From the NCBI GenBank assembly GCA_010405405.1, contig MU004244.1:623895-687894 (forward strand): a DNA stretch of 64,000 bases. Direction: 5' to 3'. The notes under the pieces are model-generated. The model was not told the DNA's origin and did no database searches. It saw only the letters and a program-made list of their open reading frames with translations. The translations under genes and the position numbers were made by a program. This stretch comes from Microthyrium microscopicum. Taxonomy: Eukaryota > Ascomycota > Dothideomycetes > Microthyriales > Microthyriaceae. Below, one piece after another: positions 1-11,861 of the stretch; positions within the stretch are counted from its first letter, which is position 1; every line of letters begins with the position of its first letter.

Positions 1-75
1 GCAACATAAGATGTTCAACGTCATGGTAGTTTATCAACGACAATCCAGATGTGTTTCCACTCTTGCGGTACTTAC

Positions 76-1130
76 CTCACGGCTGAGAGGAGTTTACAAA
101 ACGTCCGAACGAGCGCAAGCTGATTCTTACAGTTGTCCAAATCTTGCAACAGCCTAGGTGTGGCATAGGAATCTCGCTCAATATTGGGGCGTAAGACATT
201 ATCATGGGCCTTTTTGAGTTCGCTTTGAGAAAAGCTAGTCCTGTCGGTACAAAGGGACTCAATGTCGTTCCAATCAAGATTGAATTTGTCAGGGTCCACC
301 AATTCATCTTGGAAAATCCGGGATAGCAACTCGTAGGACTTCTGTATACCGGCAAGGTCCTTTTCAATCTTTTCAGGGTCGTCTAACTTTTGAGCGCCTC
401 TGTGGGTCTTTGTCGGCGGGTCCTCGTTTACCAAGTTTTCTGGCTCAGTGTCGAGAGTTGGCCCCTTGCAAATATCTTTCCATAACAACCTGATACTGCT
501 GGCATAGCTATTTTGGCGGTCACGCCAGAAGTACCTCATGTCAGATAACATGGAAGCAGGATCATTATTCCATTGTGAAGCAGGTGAATCATGCGAAGCC
601 GGTAGGTCTTTCTGATTGAACCAAGCTTCAAGCCTTTCCCTAAACATGTCGTCCTCCTCTTCCGGCCCATCATTTTTTGCAATCCATAGCTCTTGTTTAG
701 AGCCAGATAGCCTCAATGCCGTAGCAGTGACATGTTTGGCTGGTCTGTCAGTCAGTTTGACCCTTGCAAAGAGTAAAGCAAGGTAATCGAGCATCTCCCG
801 TTCTACCTCTCCTGCTGTGAGACCACCATTCATCTCCTTTTGTGAGTGCTTTAGAGTTGACCGGAAGCCTTGATTTTTTTCTTGGCGGCGCAGATATTGG
901 GCTGCTGCATAATATCCAAACTTGTCAAAACCTGGCAAATTCCAGACGAATTCATCGTTCTTCTCGGCTTTTGGTCTTCCTGCTTGAGGTTCTTGTCCCT
1001 GGAGAATGATTAGCCTTGCTCTGTTGCGATTTGGATCAAGGTTTAGGTGTGGCATAACAGGCTGTCTCACGTTGTTTAGAGATCGCTTTTGCTCCTCCGG
1101 ATTCTTCGGATCCCTGGATTTCTTTGGCAT
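76..1130 (-). CDS. Hypothetical protein, 5' exon of a gene cut by the left edge
   Basis: A long open exon starts at Met 1130 (MPKKSRDPKNPEEQ) and runs 351 codons plus two bases to a good donor (GAG then GTAAGT on the minus strand, donor at 75-74). The rest of the gene lies outside the window, and the stop seen just past the donor is intronic. The product is hydrophilic and rich in Glu, Lys and Asp, with no signal peptide or membrane segment. A Pro/Arg/Lys-rich N-terminus precedes a mostly helical-looking body. I recognise no family and propose no function. The nearest neighbour downstream on the plus strand is 1.5 kb away, so nothing links it to another gene. Confidence 0.6.
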
Positions 1131-2638
1131 TATAACGGCCTAGGTAGGTCGGTATGTTTCAGATTGTCATGTGTCGGTAGTTCACCAAGTTGCTCGAGAG
1201 ACGTTCCTTTGAAATCTGCGGTCTGGTCGCACATCAAAGCAGACTGTTTTATACTACAAAAGTGCCGTGATCAGGCTGACATGGGTGTCCAGAGATGGCC
1301 GATTTAGTCAAAGGCTGCATGAAGGCGTAAGATTCTGCATACTGCATGCGCTGCGCCTCCAGTACTTTGTATCCAGCCGTGCTAGCATACATCACTTTGT
1401 CGTAGACTTGATGGCACAATAGTATGAAAATGCTGGTTACTAAATTCCTGCTTTACTTTTTAGCTTTGCTGCCTGTTCAAATGTTGGTCTAGATGCTACA
1501 TTTGAACTGTGAGCATATTTACATTAAGTACCTACGGTATGTACCCTATTTCAGATCTTTCAGACTGTGCCGAAAAGAAACTGCAACTACATATCTCCAG
1601 CACGCAGCTATATTGGAATGCTGTCACCATCTTCAGTTCTCTTGGGCCTTTCTACTCATCTTATAGCACCAGTTGGATCTCCTATGTTCCGCCATCGAGC
1701 TCTTCGTTATAATTTCGTGCCTGATCTCACGAGTATTTACTACGAGATATATCTTTGAGCTTACTCAAGCATTACTCTACACAACCACAAGCCGAGCAAC
1801 CCCGAGTTATCGCATCATCTTCTCCCCAGTATCATCTTCTCGAAGATCCCATCCCTCCTTTTACCATCAAAAAAAAAAAGAAACCGTGGAACAAATCAGT
1901 CTCTGAAGGAGTGCAGTATCAATTATCAACGCAATAGTAGTAAACCCCAATGATAACTCACAGCTTACTACCTAGTCTTACCTAAAGACAGCTCTAGATT
2001 CTTCTCTTTTCACTACCTGCTAGTTGCAATATCAAACCCCTCACCACCTTTTTAGATTCTGTTTATCAACACATCTCATTGCAAGCCAAAGAGAAACAAC
2101 CGCAAAGGCGAATGAAGAATTGCTCGAAATCAGCGGAGCCATCACAGTACTTAGCTTTTGGACGGCAGCCCCGAAACTAGTGGTTATCGCCAGGAAAACA
2201 TCCACTCAAACAATCCTGAGTCTGCAAGTTCCTTCTTGTTTCCCACTGTACCTGGAAATTTTGGCATACTGCTTCATGGCAGATTCCATAAAGACAGCGC
2301 CTATCTCTTAGTAACCTCCCACCTAAGATGAGCGCCACCTAGCAGCTCTTTTCCCTCAACAAAGAAATTCATGTGCACAAGCTCTCCTGTTCTTGTCTAG
2401 CAGGGGGTCAGAGAACCAGAACAGGCTAAGGAGGAGAAACATACTTCTAGGGACAGTAAATACACAAGTACAAGTGAACTGCTGCTTAAAATCTGTTCGG
2501 CGAATGGTACAACCAAAAAATAAGCCTTTACTCAAGAATAATCGATCTTATAAACACGCCTTCGTGTAGTCGATAGAGTCAAAATCAACCCTTCAGTATT
2601 CTCTCTCGGTTGATATATCCTTTGCCCAACAGTTCAAT
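1131..2638. other. Intergenic, no gene seen
   Basis: Only short unsupported open frames occur here, without matching splice sites or recognisable protein. It probably holds the promoters of the two flanking genes, which are divergently transcribed. An A-run at about 1869-1880 is the only low-complexity point noted. Confidence 0.5.
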
Positions 2639-3078
2639 ATGGCCAAAGATGACACACCGGTTTCTGGTGAGCACTCCATCTTTGCTCCAGCTATGTGTTC
2701 TTCAATATAACAATTTCAAAGCCGCGCTGGTTACCCTCACCCGAGATGATAACAAGTACACCATGACTCAGGTCCCTATGACCTGCTACGACGCTCCAGC
2801 CGATGGAAAGAATACAATGGAGATCGATTGGGCGTCGGGGCCCGTTATGGTAGGCAGCAATGTTTGCCTAGGTAGTCAGGATTTTGACCACTAAATTTCC
2901 TTAGTTGAGCGGATACTTGGACACGGACGACTTTGGTATAACTTTGAAACTAGTGGTCAACGGCATGTCAACAGGCAAGCTTACTGGTAATATGAAGGAC
3001 GGGCTATGGGTGTATGTTAATACTTTCACTACGAAGGGATCTACGGCGTTGTATTTGAAGAATGGGTCAGAGTTATGA
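2639..3078 (+). CDS. Small hypothetical protein, three exons, about 109 aa
   Basis: The exons join(2639..2666,2722..2849,2905..3078) keep one open frame of 110 codons. Both introns are 55 nt and start GTGAGC and GTAGGC. The product begins MAKDDTPVSA and ends YLKNGSEL. It lacks a signal peptide and membrane segments and alternates short hydrophobic and polar runs, as in a small beta-rich protein. I do not recognise a family. The start is the first ATG giving a frame that stays open across both introns. Evidence for a real gene is the consistent splicing; there is no homology evidence. Confidence 0.5.
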
Positions 3079-3962
3079 ATTCACTTGGATCTTAGAGTCA
3101 CATTCAGCGACCGCGAGTTTCAAGGAGATTACAAGGTTGTTTCGCTTTGAATATAGATGGATTGAGCTTCGCTGGTTGTGCGTAAGCTTGGAAAAGGTTC
3201 CTGCTGACTGGTTTACTTCAATTGTCTCTGAGCTCTATTAACAACCGCAATCATGTCATAGCCGAATATTTGACTTCTCAAACGCTTCTCACTGCAACAT
3301 GTTTTCCATCTTCTTCACCCCTGAGTTTAGGTATTCAGCTGGTCCTTGTTTTGAACGAGCAAATTCTTACTAGGTCCTATACGGCAATATCACCAAAATG
3401 AATTTCGCTTCCATTCCTAGGAACTGGAAGATGTCATGATCAGTGCTGTTACGTAACTGCAGCAGATTACTTAAAAACCGTGTTCACTTGACATTTTGGT
3501 TAGCCAAGGTCCTAAGTTTAACTGAATGCCTCTTCTCGATGTAGTGTAATCAGCCTTTTTCTGCCTGGTACATAACACGCTCTTTTGACCATTGACTTGG
3601 TTTATAATAAGGGCCTAGAAATATCGAAAAAGGCCCCAAGACTTTACTGGTCACAATGTGTTCTTATAAAAAGTAGTCTTTACTGAACTCAATGTATGAC
3701 AAACCTGACCGGTTTCACGCGGGCATATCAACAGGGCGCGTGGGCGGAACGTTCGGAGTTATTGCATCATTCTTTTCTGGTGTCATTCTGCCAACATTCC
3801 CTTCAATCTTGACGTAGCGATGAATGAATACATCATACATTATCAACGCGACATTAGTAGCCGGGAAATTTGGGGACTCTTATATTCCTCTGACGCAGCA
3901 CGCTAGTATGGGACATCTCGTTACCCTTTGATTTCTCAAATTCTCCAAACACAAAAGTTATC
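3079..3962. other. Intergenic, no gene seen
   Basis: About 880 bases without a convincing open frame on either strand, lying between two small unknown genes on the same strand. Confidence 0.5.
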
Positions 3963-4491
3963 ATGGCTGAACCAAAAGAACCTGTCACAAGGTTGAACAA
4001 AAAGCTGTTCGAAAAACCAGAGAACTCTTTGGAAGCAAATATAGACGCACTAGTCAATAATAAGGATTACGACAAAATAACCAGGAGTCCTGACAACACC
4101 AACGAGGACCAAAGAGCCATTGCAGCTGCAAATAGCTCTGTGAAGTACGAAACATCGAAAAACCTCAACAATACCTTGGTAACGATACTGCTCGACGATT
4201 ACGCCGCCGATGTTGCTGCCGGTTCACCACATCCAATTCGTTATGTGCTTTACGATCGTGCGTATCGCTCAGACATATTTTACCTCATCAAGAAACCCGT
4301 CGATATCCCGACATTGAAGGTTAGTCTCAGTCCTTGTTACTTTGTCTTTCGAACCTACAGTGCTCAATATTCGAGAGTTCCAAAGTACTTTGTTCTGGGC
4401 TGAAAAAATGCAGAAATCACTCCATGTATCGTTCGAAGCACGCAAAACAAGTCTGACGTATAGTGATGATGTTCTCGAGGTTTGGGCTTGA
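3963..4491 (+). CDS. Small hypothetical protein, two exons, about 156 aa
   Basis: Met 3963 opens a charged frame (MAEPKEPVTRLNKK) of 119 codons up to a GTTAGT donor at 4320. The nearest acceptor, at 4360, throws the frame into a stop. An acceptor at 4377 restores an open frame (FQSTLFWAEKMQ to SDDVLEVWA) ending at TGA 4489-4491. The model join(3963..4319,4378..4491) is therefore consistent in frame but relies on a weak acceptor. A further coding-like stretch on the same strand (about 4535-4648) could be another exon or a relic. The product is soluble and matches no family I know. It could be a decaying gene. Confidence 0.35.
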
Positions 4492-4700
4492 TTCAGTCTT
4501 CCTCGTGGTCCTGACACTATCATTGTTCGCCAGGATTAATGCTCTTCACGTCTATAGCGCACTGTCCGATCGAAGGATGAAGCTCAACGAGCTTAAAGTC
4601 CCCCAAGTCATGGAAAAGAATACATGCATACAGTGCGAGCCATTTTAGTGAACTTATACCATGAAAGCACAAAGGATACTTTTCTTGTCCATCCATATAA

Positions 4701-6238
4701 CTAATGCAAAGTTTTGATGATCTTGAGCAAGTCTCCAGTCACGCCCATCGCAGTGACATCGCCACCAGCACTATTCTCATCAGCTACTGTCGAAACAAGA
4801 AATCTTTCGACTTACCCAGCGCCCTGGATGATAAGCGGGTTATCACCATACCGTTCAGTATAGAAGCTGATAATGTTATCGCTCCCCTTGAGCGCTGCAA
4901 TCGGATGACTCTTCTCAAATCTATACCCGTTAGCAAAACGTCCCCCTTTCAGAAAACACATACTTCTCCAATCCAACCTTGACCTGCCCACCCACAACGT
5001 CCACACTGCCCACGAACCGTAGTACCTTGCCTTCCTTCGCAGCATCATTCTTCAGCGTCTCCATCTCACCATCAAACTTCTTCATGCCCTCTAGATACGC
5101 TTCCGCACTCTCCGCACCTTCAAGCTCTTTCGGTACCAAGCTCTGGGTCGGGAAAGCCTCCGCATCTCTAACCTTCAGTCCGGCCAACCGTGCCAAAATC
5201 GTGCACTTCCTCGCGACATCTAATCCATTGAGATCATCCCGCGGATCCGGCTCCGTATACCCCAAATTTCGCGCCTTGCTCACACACGCACTGAAACTCG
5301 GTCCTGCCTCTCCGGACACTGGATTCCACTGGTTGAAGAGATAGCTCATTGTGCCTGAGAACACACCCTCAATCTTCTTCACTTTGTCTCCTGTGCCTAC
5401 GAGCTCTGTGAGTGTACTCAAAATCGGCAATCCAGCACCTACAATCCGTCAGTATAACGCTTCGAGATAGACCATTCGGTCATTCGTGGTGCAAATGTAG
5501 ATCATCTTTTGGAAACCATCGCATTCAGTTAGGCCCATAGCACTCGATCAGAGACAGGTTCTATGGTAGCCATCGAATGCGATGGGGTTCATCAAGCACC
5601 GCAATAGGAACATCTCGCGGAAGTGAAAAGCTCCAGGATTTCTTTTGTCTTTGATCACATCCTGTGAGCAATGGTAGCCACCAGGTGTCTTGCCGTTATG
5701 GGATATTGTCAAAGAGATGTAAGGAAAACCTACCCACACTGCTCTCATGCAGCACTTGCCCACCACCCACACTCGACGCAGCCGCAACAATGCGCTCCCA
5801 CAGATCCTCAGCCCCACTGAACGCCTTCTTATTCGGCGTCACCACATTGACGCCTTTACTTAGGAAGGTGGGATAGCTCTCTGCAACGACATTGCTCGCC
5901 GTATTATCCACCAACACTGCTGGCGCCGGTGCCGCTGCTAGCCACGCAGCCAAGTCACTAAGAGCCAGAGGTGCGGGTGCATTGGATAGATCAGCAGGCA
6001 GCGCGAGGGGTGTGTAGTCAGGAGATTGTAGTGCGGAAGTGGAGCGCGATAGGTAGATAAGTGAAAGAGCTGTTGGAGTCGGTGCGGCAGCGAGACGGGT
6101 GGAGAGCGTGGCGAGTTGGGAGAGGAAGGCTTTGCCTACGCCGCCGGTACCTGGAGAATTATTAGTATGGAGCTTTTCAATGGTAGGATGGGAGAGAAGA
6201 ATACCGATTACGGCGATGAGAACTTGGCGGGGTGGCAT
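4701..6238 (-). CDS. hom6: Homoserine dehydrogenase
   Basis: NAD(P)-dependent reduction of aspartate semialdehyde to homoserine, the branch point to threonine, isoleucine and methionine; cytosolic. Exons complement(join(4701..4770,4816..4920,4964..5438,5734..6150,6205..6238)) give 366 aa, close to the usual 359 of yeast Hom6. The Rossmann nucleotide-binding loop GTGGVG spans the first splice junction (about residues 12-17). Other family marks are VVTPNKKAFSG, GLPILSTL, EGVFSGTMSYLFN and the catalytic region YTEPDPRDDLNGLDVARK. The C-terminus reads GAGAGGDVTAMGVTGDLLKI. Intron 3 is very short (43 nt) with a perfect GCTAAC branch site. Intron 2 is much longer (295 nt) and contains a CGATGG hairpin element (see findings). 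Unambiguous housekeeping gene. Confidence 0.97.
5439..5733. repeat. Long hom6 intron carrying a CGATGG hairpin element
   Basis: The other three hom6 introns are 43-54 nt; this one is 295 nt. Inside it, 5570-5585 is a hairpin CCATCG-AATG-CGATGG, preceded by a tract with CACTCGATC (5541 onward) and followed by CACCGCAATAGGA. The same motifs recur in other long introns and spacers of the window. Confidence 0.6.
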
Positions 6239-6642
6239 TGCGTTTGTGCTGATGGGATACGGTGATATGCGATTGTGTGGGTTTTATGCTTAGAGGAGAC
6301 GGTGATTGTCGGCAAGTGTAAATGGCAGACAGGAGTGATATCAAATCCCGAGAGAAGCAAAAGCCGGCGCGAGAAATTTCTGGTGTTTAATTGTGAGCCC
6401 CGCAATATCAACAGAGCCCCACGTTAGCTTACCGTAGCACGTCACTCAAGAACTCAGGGGTATTGTTTACAGTGTGCCCCACAAAGGGCTAAGTATTCTT
6501 CATTAGCTATTAAACATGAATACACCAGTCAGTATGTAAGAATCGCTAGTCAAGATAGCTTCGTATCCAATATCTCATGAAGCCATCCAAAGCAGCCATA
6601 AAGCATGGATCAAGAAAGAATTGGGCAAAGTGCAATCGACTA
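6239..6642. other. hom6 promoter side and 3' region of the LRR gene
   Basis: About 400 bases with no supported gene. It holds the upstream region of hom6 and the 3' end of the next minus-strand gene. Confidence 0.5.
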
Positions 6643-8986
6643 CTAGTCAAGCTCAGTGCCAGGTTCATCCAGTCCAAGTCGAGCCTTCAAGTCGCGTTTG
6701 AGATCGTCAATACTCATCGTCATGAATTTTCGCTCTCGAATTGGATTGGCACCGATCTTGAAAACCCGTAGACCTTCCATAGTTCCAATGAGCGAATCGA
6801 GGCGTGAGAAGTCGTTGCCAGTGAAATCGACGGTACGTAGACCTGACAGAGAAGTGAAGCCTTCAGGGATGGTAGATATCTTGTTGTCCTCTGCGTAGAG
6901 AGTCATGAGTGATGTCCAATCTGACATAGGAGGTAGAGATGTGATTCGATTATAGTTGATGTTGAGCTCTTTCAGAGAGGGTAGAGTCAATGGTCCATAT
7001 GATAGTGCGATGAGTGAATTGACAGAAACGTCCAAAGATTGGAGACGAGGCATTGAAGTGTTTGCGTCGGTGAATAAGGTTCCGGATAGATGGTTCTTCA
7101 TTGCATTGAGAGATACGAGTGATGTTTTGGCGAGTGACTCCATAGGTAGAGAGTCAATCTGGTTATTGGAGATGTTTAGAATGCGGAGATGAATCAATTC
7201 TCCAATCTCGGCTGGAAGAGAGATGAGCTTGTTTCCTTGCACTTCTAGCACTTCGAGTTGTGTTAGATTTGAAATTGAAGAGCTCAGTTCACCTGCAGAG
7301 TGTTAGTCAAAGTCAAGATGATCTACAAGAACAGAACTCACCAGTCAATGCGTTGTCGGTGATCCGTAGCTCTTTGAGAGAAGAGATTTGTGCGATTGTC
7401 TCGAATGAATCATTCATCAATTGATTTCGTGACTAGTTCTATTAGCTTGAACTCCAGAAAACGTTTCTCGGGAGACTTACCAGATTCAAAGACGTGAGCT
7501 GTGTCAGACGTCTCAACCCTGGAGGAACGTCAAAGAGAAGATTCCCATGCAAATCCAAATGCTCAAGACCACCAAATTGAGGACCCAGAGAATCGTCATC
7601 ATCAGCTAGATTATTCATATCGATATCAGGGAAGACTTCGCCAGGAATAGACTCAAGCTCATTGTCAGCAGCGATGAATTTGGTAAGGTTCATGACCTCT
7701 CCCCAAGCAATCCCGCTCTGGTCCTTGTTGTATTCATAATCGTACATTTTGAGGACTTCTTCTGGAATTTCTTTCAGACTCATACCCGCAATGTTGAGGC
7801 GGCCTTCGGAGCGAGCAGTGTCCACCCGACGTCGCATGACCAATTTGCCTCCTTTGGGCTGAAGGTTGAATGGATCGTCGTTCAGATCAGCCTCGAATCC
7901 AGTTGAGTCTGGCACTATCGCGACGTCAGATCCTTCCGGACGCTCACTGAGGGACTTTTTCGCGGCCTTGGCAGCTCGAATCTGATCTCTCAGTGCCGAT
8001 GAGGATTTCGCAGCGTTAGCAGGAGGTTTCGGTTTTCCGTCTTTTGGTGTAGGGGCATCGTTCGGTCCATTAAAGACTCCAGCAAGAGCAGGGCGTGGTT
8101 TAGTAGGTCGAGCCGCAACAGTTTTGCTTCCACCCAATGGTCGTTTGGCCGCAGGTTTTGTAGTTGAAGTCGGCTTAGTACCTGCCAGAGACGGTCTAGC
8201 CTGAGCAGTACTCACGCTTCGCTTTCCCGCCGCATTCCCCGGTCCAACCGACTGTCGTGATCGCGAAGTTCCCGCCACGTTTTGAAGACGAGTTAGTGCT
8301 GGAGTTTTCGGAACTGGTGGCATGTCATCTTGATCCCCCCAGCTTCTAACACCAACTGCAGACGATGGCCGTGGGGCCATTGGACTATCTGGGTTGAAGA
8401 AGCTTGAACGTCGGCGCTTAGCCGGAGTGGGTGGGAGTTTTGATATTGATTCCACTGCTCGCTCGGCCAAAGAGAGACGAGTATTTACACCAATCTCCGG
8501 AGCCTCCGGCGATTCATGAGGTGCCTCGATTGGTGTATCATCGGATCGGAAGCCAGCGCGAGAGGAGGCTCGAGAAGCGGATCTGAAGCTATCAAGATCG
8601 CCAAGAGTATCGTCTCCTTCTGTTTTGATGGTAGATGATGTAGATATTATGCTGTTTCTAGCAACATTTCGAGTACGGGATGTAGAAGATTTAGTCTGGC
8701 TCGTCTGACTGGTCTGTGAGGTGGGACGGGGAAATCGAGGAACGGGGGGTTTGGCGGGACGCTTGAAAGTTGCAGGTTGTGAGGGTGTGGTTGAAATCCG
8801 ACGCGAATTCGATGCAGGTTGACGTGTCTTTATGGCATCAATCGATGGCTTTGGTCGCAAAGGGATTTGTTGTGTTGTTGCAGGTTTAGGGGCGGGTTTG
8901 GGAGCAGCCGCCTTTGGTATCGGGAGACGGGAAAGACGCGGAATTCCTGTTGGACGCGCAGTGGGAATGTTGGCCGAATCAGCCAT
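6643..8986 (-). CDS. Leucine-rich repeat protein
   Basis: About 750 aa in three exons (7481-8986, about 7342-7434, 6643-7292). The first 300 residues are Pro/Ser/Arg/Lys-rich and disordered (PIPKAAAPKPAPKPATT and similar). The rest is a run of leucine-rich repeats of the short cytosolic type, for example LEVLEVQGNKLISLPAEI, LRILNISNNQIDSLP and LKELNINYNRITSLP, resembling LRRC40 and Ras-suppressor-type proteins. Such repeats normally serve as protein-binding scaffolds; the partner is unknown. I chose Met 8986 (MADSANIPTARP); an in-frame Met at 9010 is possible. The small middle exon encodes a clear repeat (SRNQLMNDSFETIAQ, then LKELRITDNALTG), but in my reading a CT run near 7380 leaves two extra bases. 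Either I misread there or the copy has a dinucleotide indel. Confidence 0.8.
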
Positions 8987-9372
8987 GTTGGAATATTGGC
9001 GATAGTACAATTGGCATAACCAGGAGAGATGGTGTTTGTTGTTGTGGGTTGGGAGTGTATTTGGGTTGGGAGAGAGATGGCAATCTTGATGTTGTAGCTG
9101 TGTTTGGCAAAGCTTAAGGAGGTTACTTTGGTTTGGCTAGTGATGCCATTGAACGCTTGGTCCATGTACATCAGAATTACGCACGGTCCAATACAGTATT
9201 GCAGGTGAAGAAGTCGTGCCTCATATTCTTTCCATGAATTAATCATGTTGAAATCAGACATGTCAGAAGCATGGCAATTGGTTTGTTATAGGTACATGGC
9301 CCGGCCTTGGCGAGAAGTAGTCAGGTCTAGATCATGGTAAATTCATAATGACAGATTTAATTGTCTGACAAT
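8987..9372. other. Spacer between the LRR gene and the candidate RiPP cluster
   Basis: No supported gene. It is the left border of the candidate cluster: housekeeping-like sequence ends here and UstYa-type genes begin. Confidence 0.5.
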
Positions 9373-10169
9373 CTAAGATTCCAGGAAATCAGGATAATAA
9401 ATTCTGTCACCCTGACGAAGGACGGCCATCTCCATCTCATGTCTTGCATTAACTTTCAGTAATAGCCACAAGTAGTCCATGTCGCCCTCACTAGAGTTGG
9501 ACATATCATGTTGGCCGTACAGTTTGCATCTTCGTGTAAAATGTGGTTCAGAAGAACTTTCTCGCAGTGCATAGTATGTTTCCAATGTGATAAGTCGCTG
9601 TCGATTGGTAGATGATCGAGCAGTACTCCATGCATCTTTCGCCACATATATGTGCAATGAATCTGGTGGTAACTTCGTGGTGCAAATGCTTGTGGGTGAT
9701 CGCCCCGAAAGAGTTGCTCCATGGGAATTTTGTTCTGCAGTTTGGGATCAGAGTACCATGCCCAGTCATTTCGCTTCATGAAGTCGTCCAAAAGATCTTC
9801 ATGATAGCACTCTGGCCTAACCCAAATGTAGCTCATGGGGTCAAAAACGCAGCCATGTGCTCGGGCTTCTTCGATAGTTTTGTTGCTGCCACAAGTGCCG
9901 AGCTCGATTCCCGTGGGGAAGAGGTGAACATGCTTCTGCAACTTCCAGGTTTGAAAGGCCGTCCAGCATATCAAGGCGAAGGCAAAGACGGCCAGGCCAC
10001 AGAGTACAAATCTGTAGAGCCGATGAGAAGCTCTGGCAGTGCGGTTCTTGTGCCAACCCTCTGCGTCAGTGGAGGTAATCAAAGGCGCCGTGCTGGAGTC
10101 GAGATAAGTCGCTTTATCGAGTGTGATTGTTGAATCGGTGGACGTTCGGTAATCACTGGCAGTGGCCAT
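9373..10169 (-). CDS. UstYa-like oxidase, TYMWRKMH subtype, copy A
   Basis: A predicted membrane-anchored protein of the UstYa (DUF3328-like) type; UstYa enzymes are thought to oxidatively crosslink RiPP core peptides. After a polar N-tail (MATASDYRTST) comes one membrane helix (FVLCGLAVFAFALICW). A lumenal domain follows with GCVFDPMSYIWVRPECY, W-rich segments, and the two HxxHC metal-site motifs HQIHC (in HQIHCTYMWRKM) and HTMHC. I start at Met 10169; an upstream in-frame Met at 10283 exists. The preferred 3' end uses an 80-nt intron (9412-9491) and gives a GDRIYYPDF tail resembling the RYHRDP tail of copy D (238 aa). Without it the frame ends at 9456 (237 aa). Transcribed divergently from copy B. 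No other enzyme family is suggested. Confidence 0.85.
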
Positions 10170-10777
10170 TGTCAATAATTGGTAAGGATATAGAGTGTTC
10201 AAACTTGAGTGACTAAGAAACAAATCTGCGAGCTCCCGTCCAGTGTCACGGCGCAGAGGCATTAAAGGAGAAGACTCGAGCACAACAGACTGCTATGGAA
10301 ATAGAACTGGCGGATTCACTGCGCCGCAGGAAATTTTGACGGATCACCTTGCAGGATGAGGATCCATATTATGGGTAGCAACAGATCTACGAGTTATGCA
10401 ACGCCGCACAAAGCAAATGAAGTCGACAGACTATCAGAATTACCAGGGACCTCAGGAGCAGGATGAAGAGGATCTATATAACCCCGGTTATCACCCCATG
10501 TTTGAGTGCTCACATATCAAATCATTGCATGCGTCAACCGGCTTAGACACAGAGGCTTCTAGGATTGCCCTGCCTTACCTGCTTCTGCCCTGCCATTACA
10601 GCTAACGTCACTTCAATGGCAATAAGGCTGGCTGTGCCGCAAATGTTGGGCCACTCAATCAAGAAGATAGAACCGTCAAGAATAGCCATTCTGTCGAGCT
10701 GGCTTCTGGGGTCATTAAGGTTTTATCTCGACTTTTCATTACTTCGTTGCACATTTGCCTTCTGACGGAAAGATATT
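10170..10777. promoter_or_regulatory. Shared divergent promoter of UstYa-like genes A and B
   Basis: The 608 bases between the start codons of the minus-strand copy A and the plus-strand copy B hold no supported gene, so both must be driven from here. A TATATAA-like stretch (CTATATAACC) lies at about 10474. No binding site for a cluster regulator could be identified by eye. Confidence 0.45.
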
Positions 10778-11861
10778 ATGGAGAAATTGTCATCTGCCTT
10801 ACCAAAGCGATTGTTCCATGGCGAATACCATAGACTACCTCTGCACGAAGAGCCGCGTACTTATACAGACAATTCTGTTCACAGGCTGGGTGGAAACGAT
10901 CGCAAAAACTGGCGGCAGGTTGCTGAACGAGTGCTTCCATGGCTACTTGTTTTAACATTCGCCTGCACAACGATTGCCCTTCTAGTTTCTAGCAGCTCCG
11001 AAGCTTCGGATAGCTGTAAAGAACGGAAAGGCTGGACAACAGACTTTAGTATGTTCTTAGATCTGCCGATCGAGGCTTTCCTCCTGACGCTGTAGTGCCT
11101 GCTACACCGGCGATTGAACATGAAATTGTCTACTTTAGTGGAAGTCCTGCGATTGCGGAGAATGGATCACTATTTATACCGAACCCAGATCCAGTGCGAT
11201 ATATTGGAGAACCCAATGCTGAAGTTGACAAGAACTGGGATGAGCTTACTTGGGGTGAATCTCTCTTCCTCGTTCCCTAATATTAACTAAAAGATCCTAG
11301 GCCGTTATTTCTTGATTACTGAGGATGAAGCGAAGTCAGCTTGGGGAGACGACGTAGGAGAGTTCTGGGATGAAAAACAAGGCGGATACGTGGCAGGGTA
11401 ATGTTCAATATTCCAGCCGTTGTGCCTCCATTTTAGCCACTGACTTCTCAAAGCATCGATATGTTTCATACGCTTCACTGTGTGGTAAGTAGAGCCCTGA
11501 AATCAACAACTCTTATTAATTGAAAGAGCAGGACCAGATAAGGAAACTTCTGCATGCGCCGCATTACAACATTACAATTTCCACGAATACTGCCCTCCAT
11601 CGTGATCATTGTTTGGAGCAAATTCGGCAGTATATTATGTGTGCTGGGGTAAGTCCTTGCGAAAAAAAGGAGTTTAGCATGTCACTAACATGCTTGTAGG
11701 ATTTGACGCCAATTCCGACAAAGTTTTATTCAGGACTGGGTCGGAACTACGTAGACTCGGACTACCCTCACACCTGTCGAAACTTCCAGAAGCTGCACGA
11801 CTGGGTCCTTGATAGATATGAGGGAGCATCCGCTGTACACAGTACAACCCAGGGACCGTAG
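10778..11861 (+). CDS. UstYa-like oxidase, canonical subtype, copy B
   Basis: Six exons, join(10778..11048,11096..11254,11301..11397,11454..11484,11532..11648,11700..11861), give one frame of 278 aa with all introns 46-56 nt. A cytosolic tail (MEKLSSALPKRLFHGEYHRL) precedes one membrane helix (VLPWLLVLTFACTTIALLV). Next come W-rich motifs and then the family signature: FHTLHC, then DQIRK, then HRDHC followed by LEQIRQYIMCAGDLTPIP. The spacing and the QIRxxxMCxxD tail match UstYa-family proteins of ustiloxin, asperipin and cyclochlorotine clusters, so assignment is firm at family level. The likely role is oxidative cyclisation or another oxidation of the nearby precursor (inference). It lies 0.8 kb upstream of the precursor gene on the same strand. 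Confidence 0.92.
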
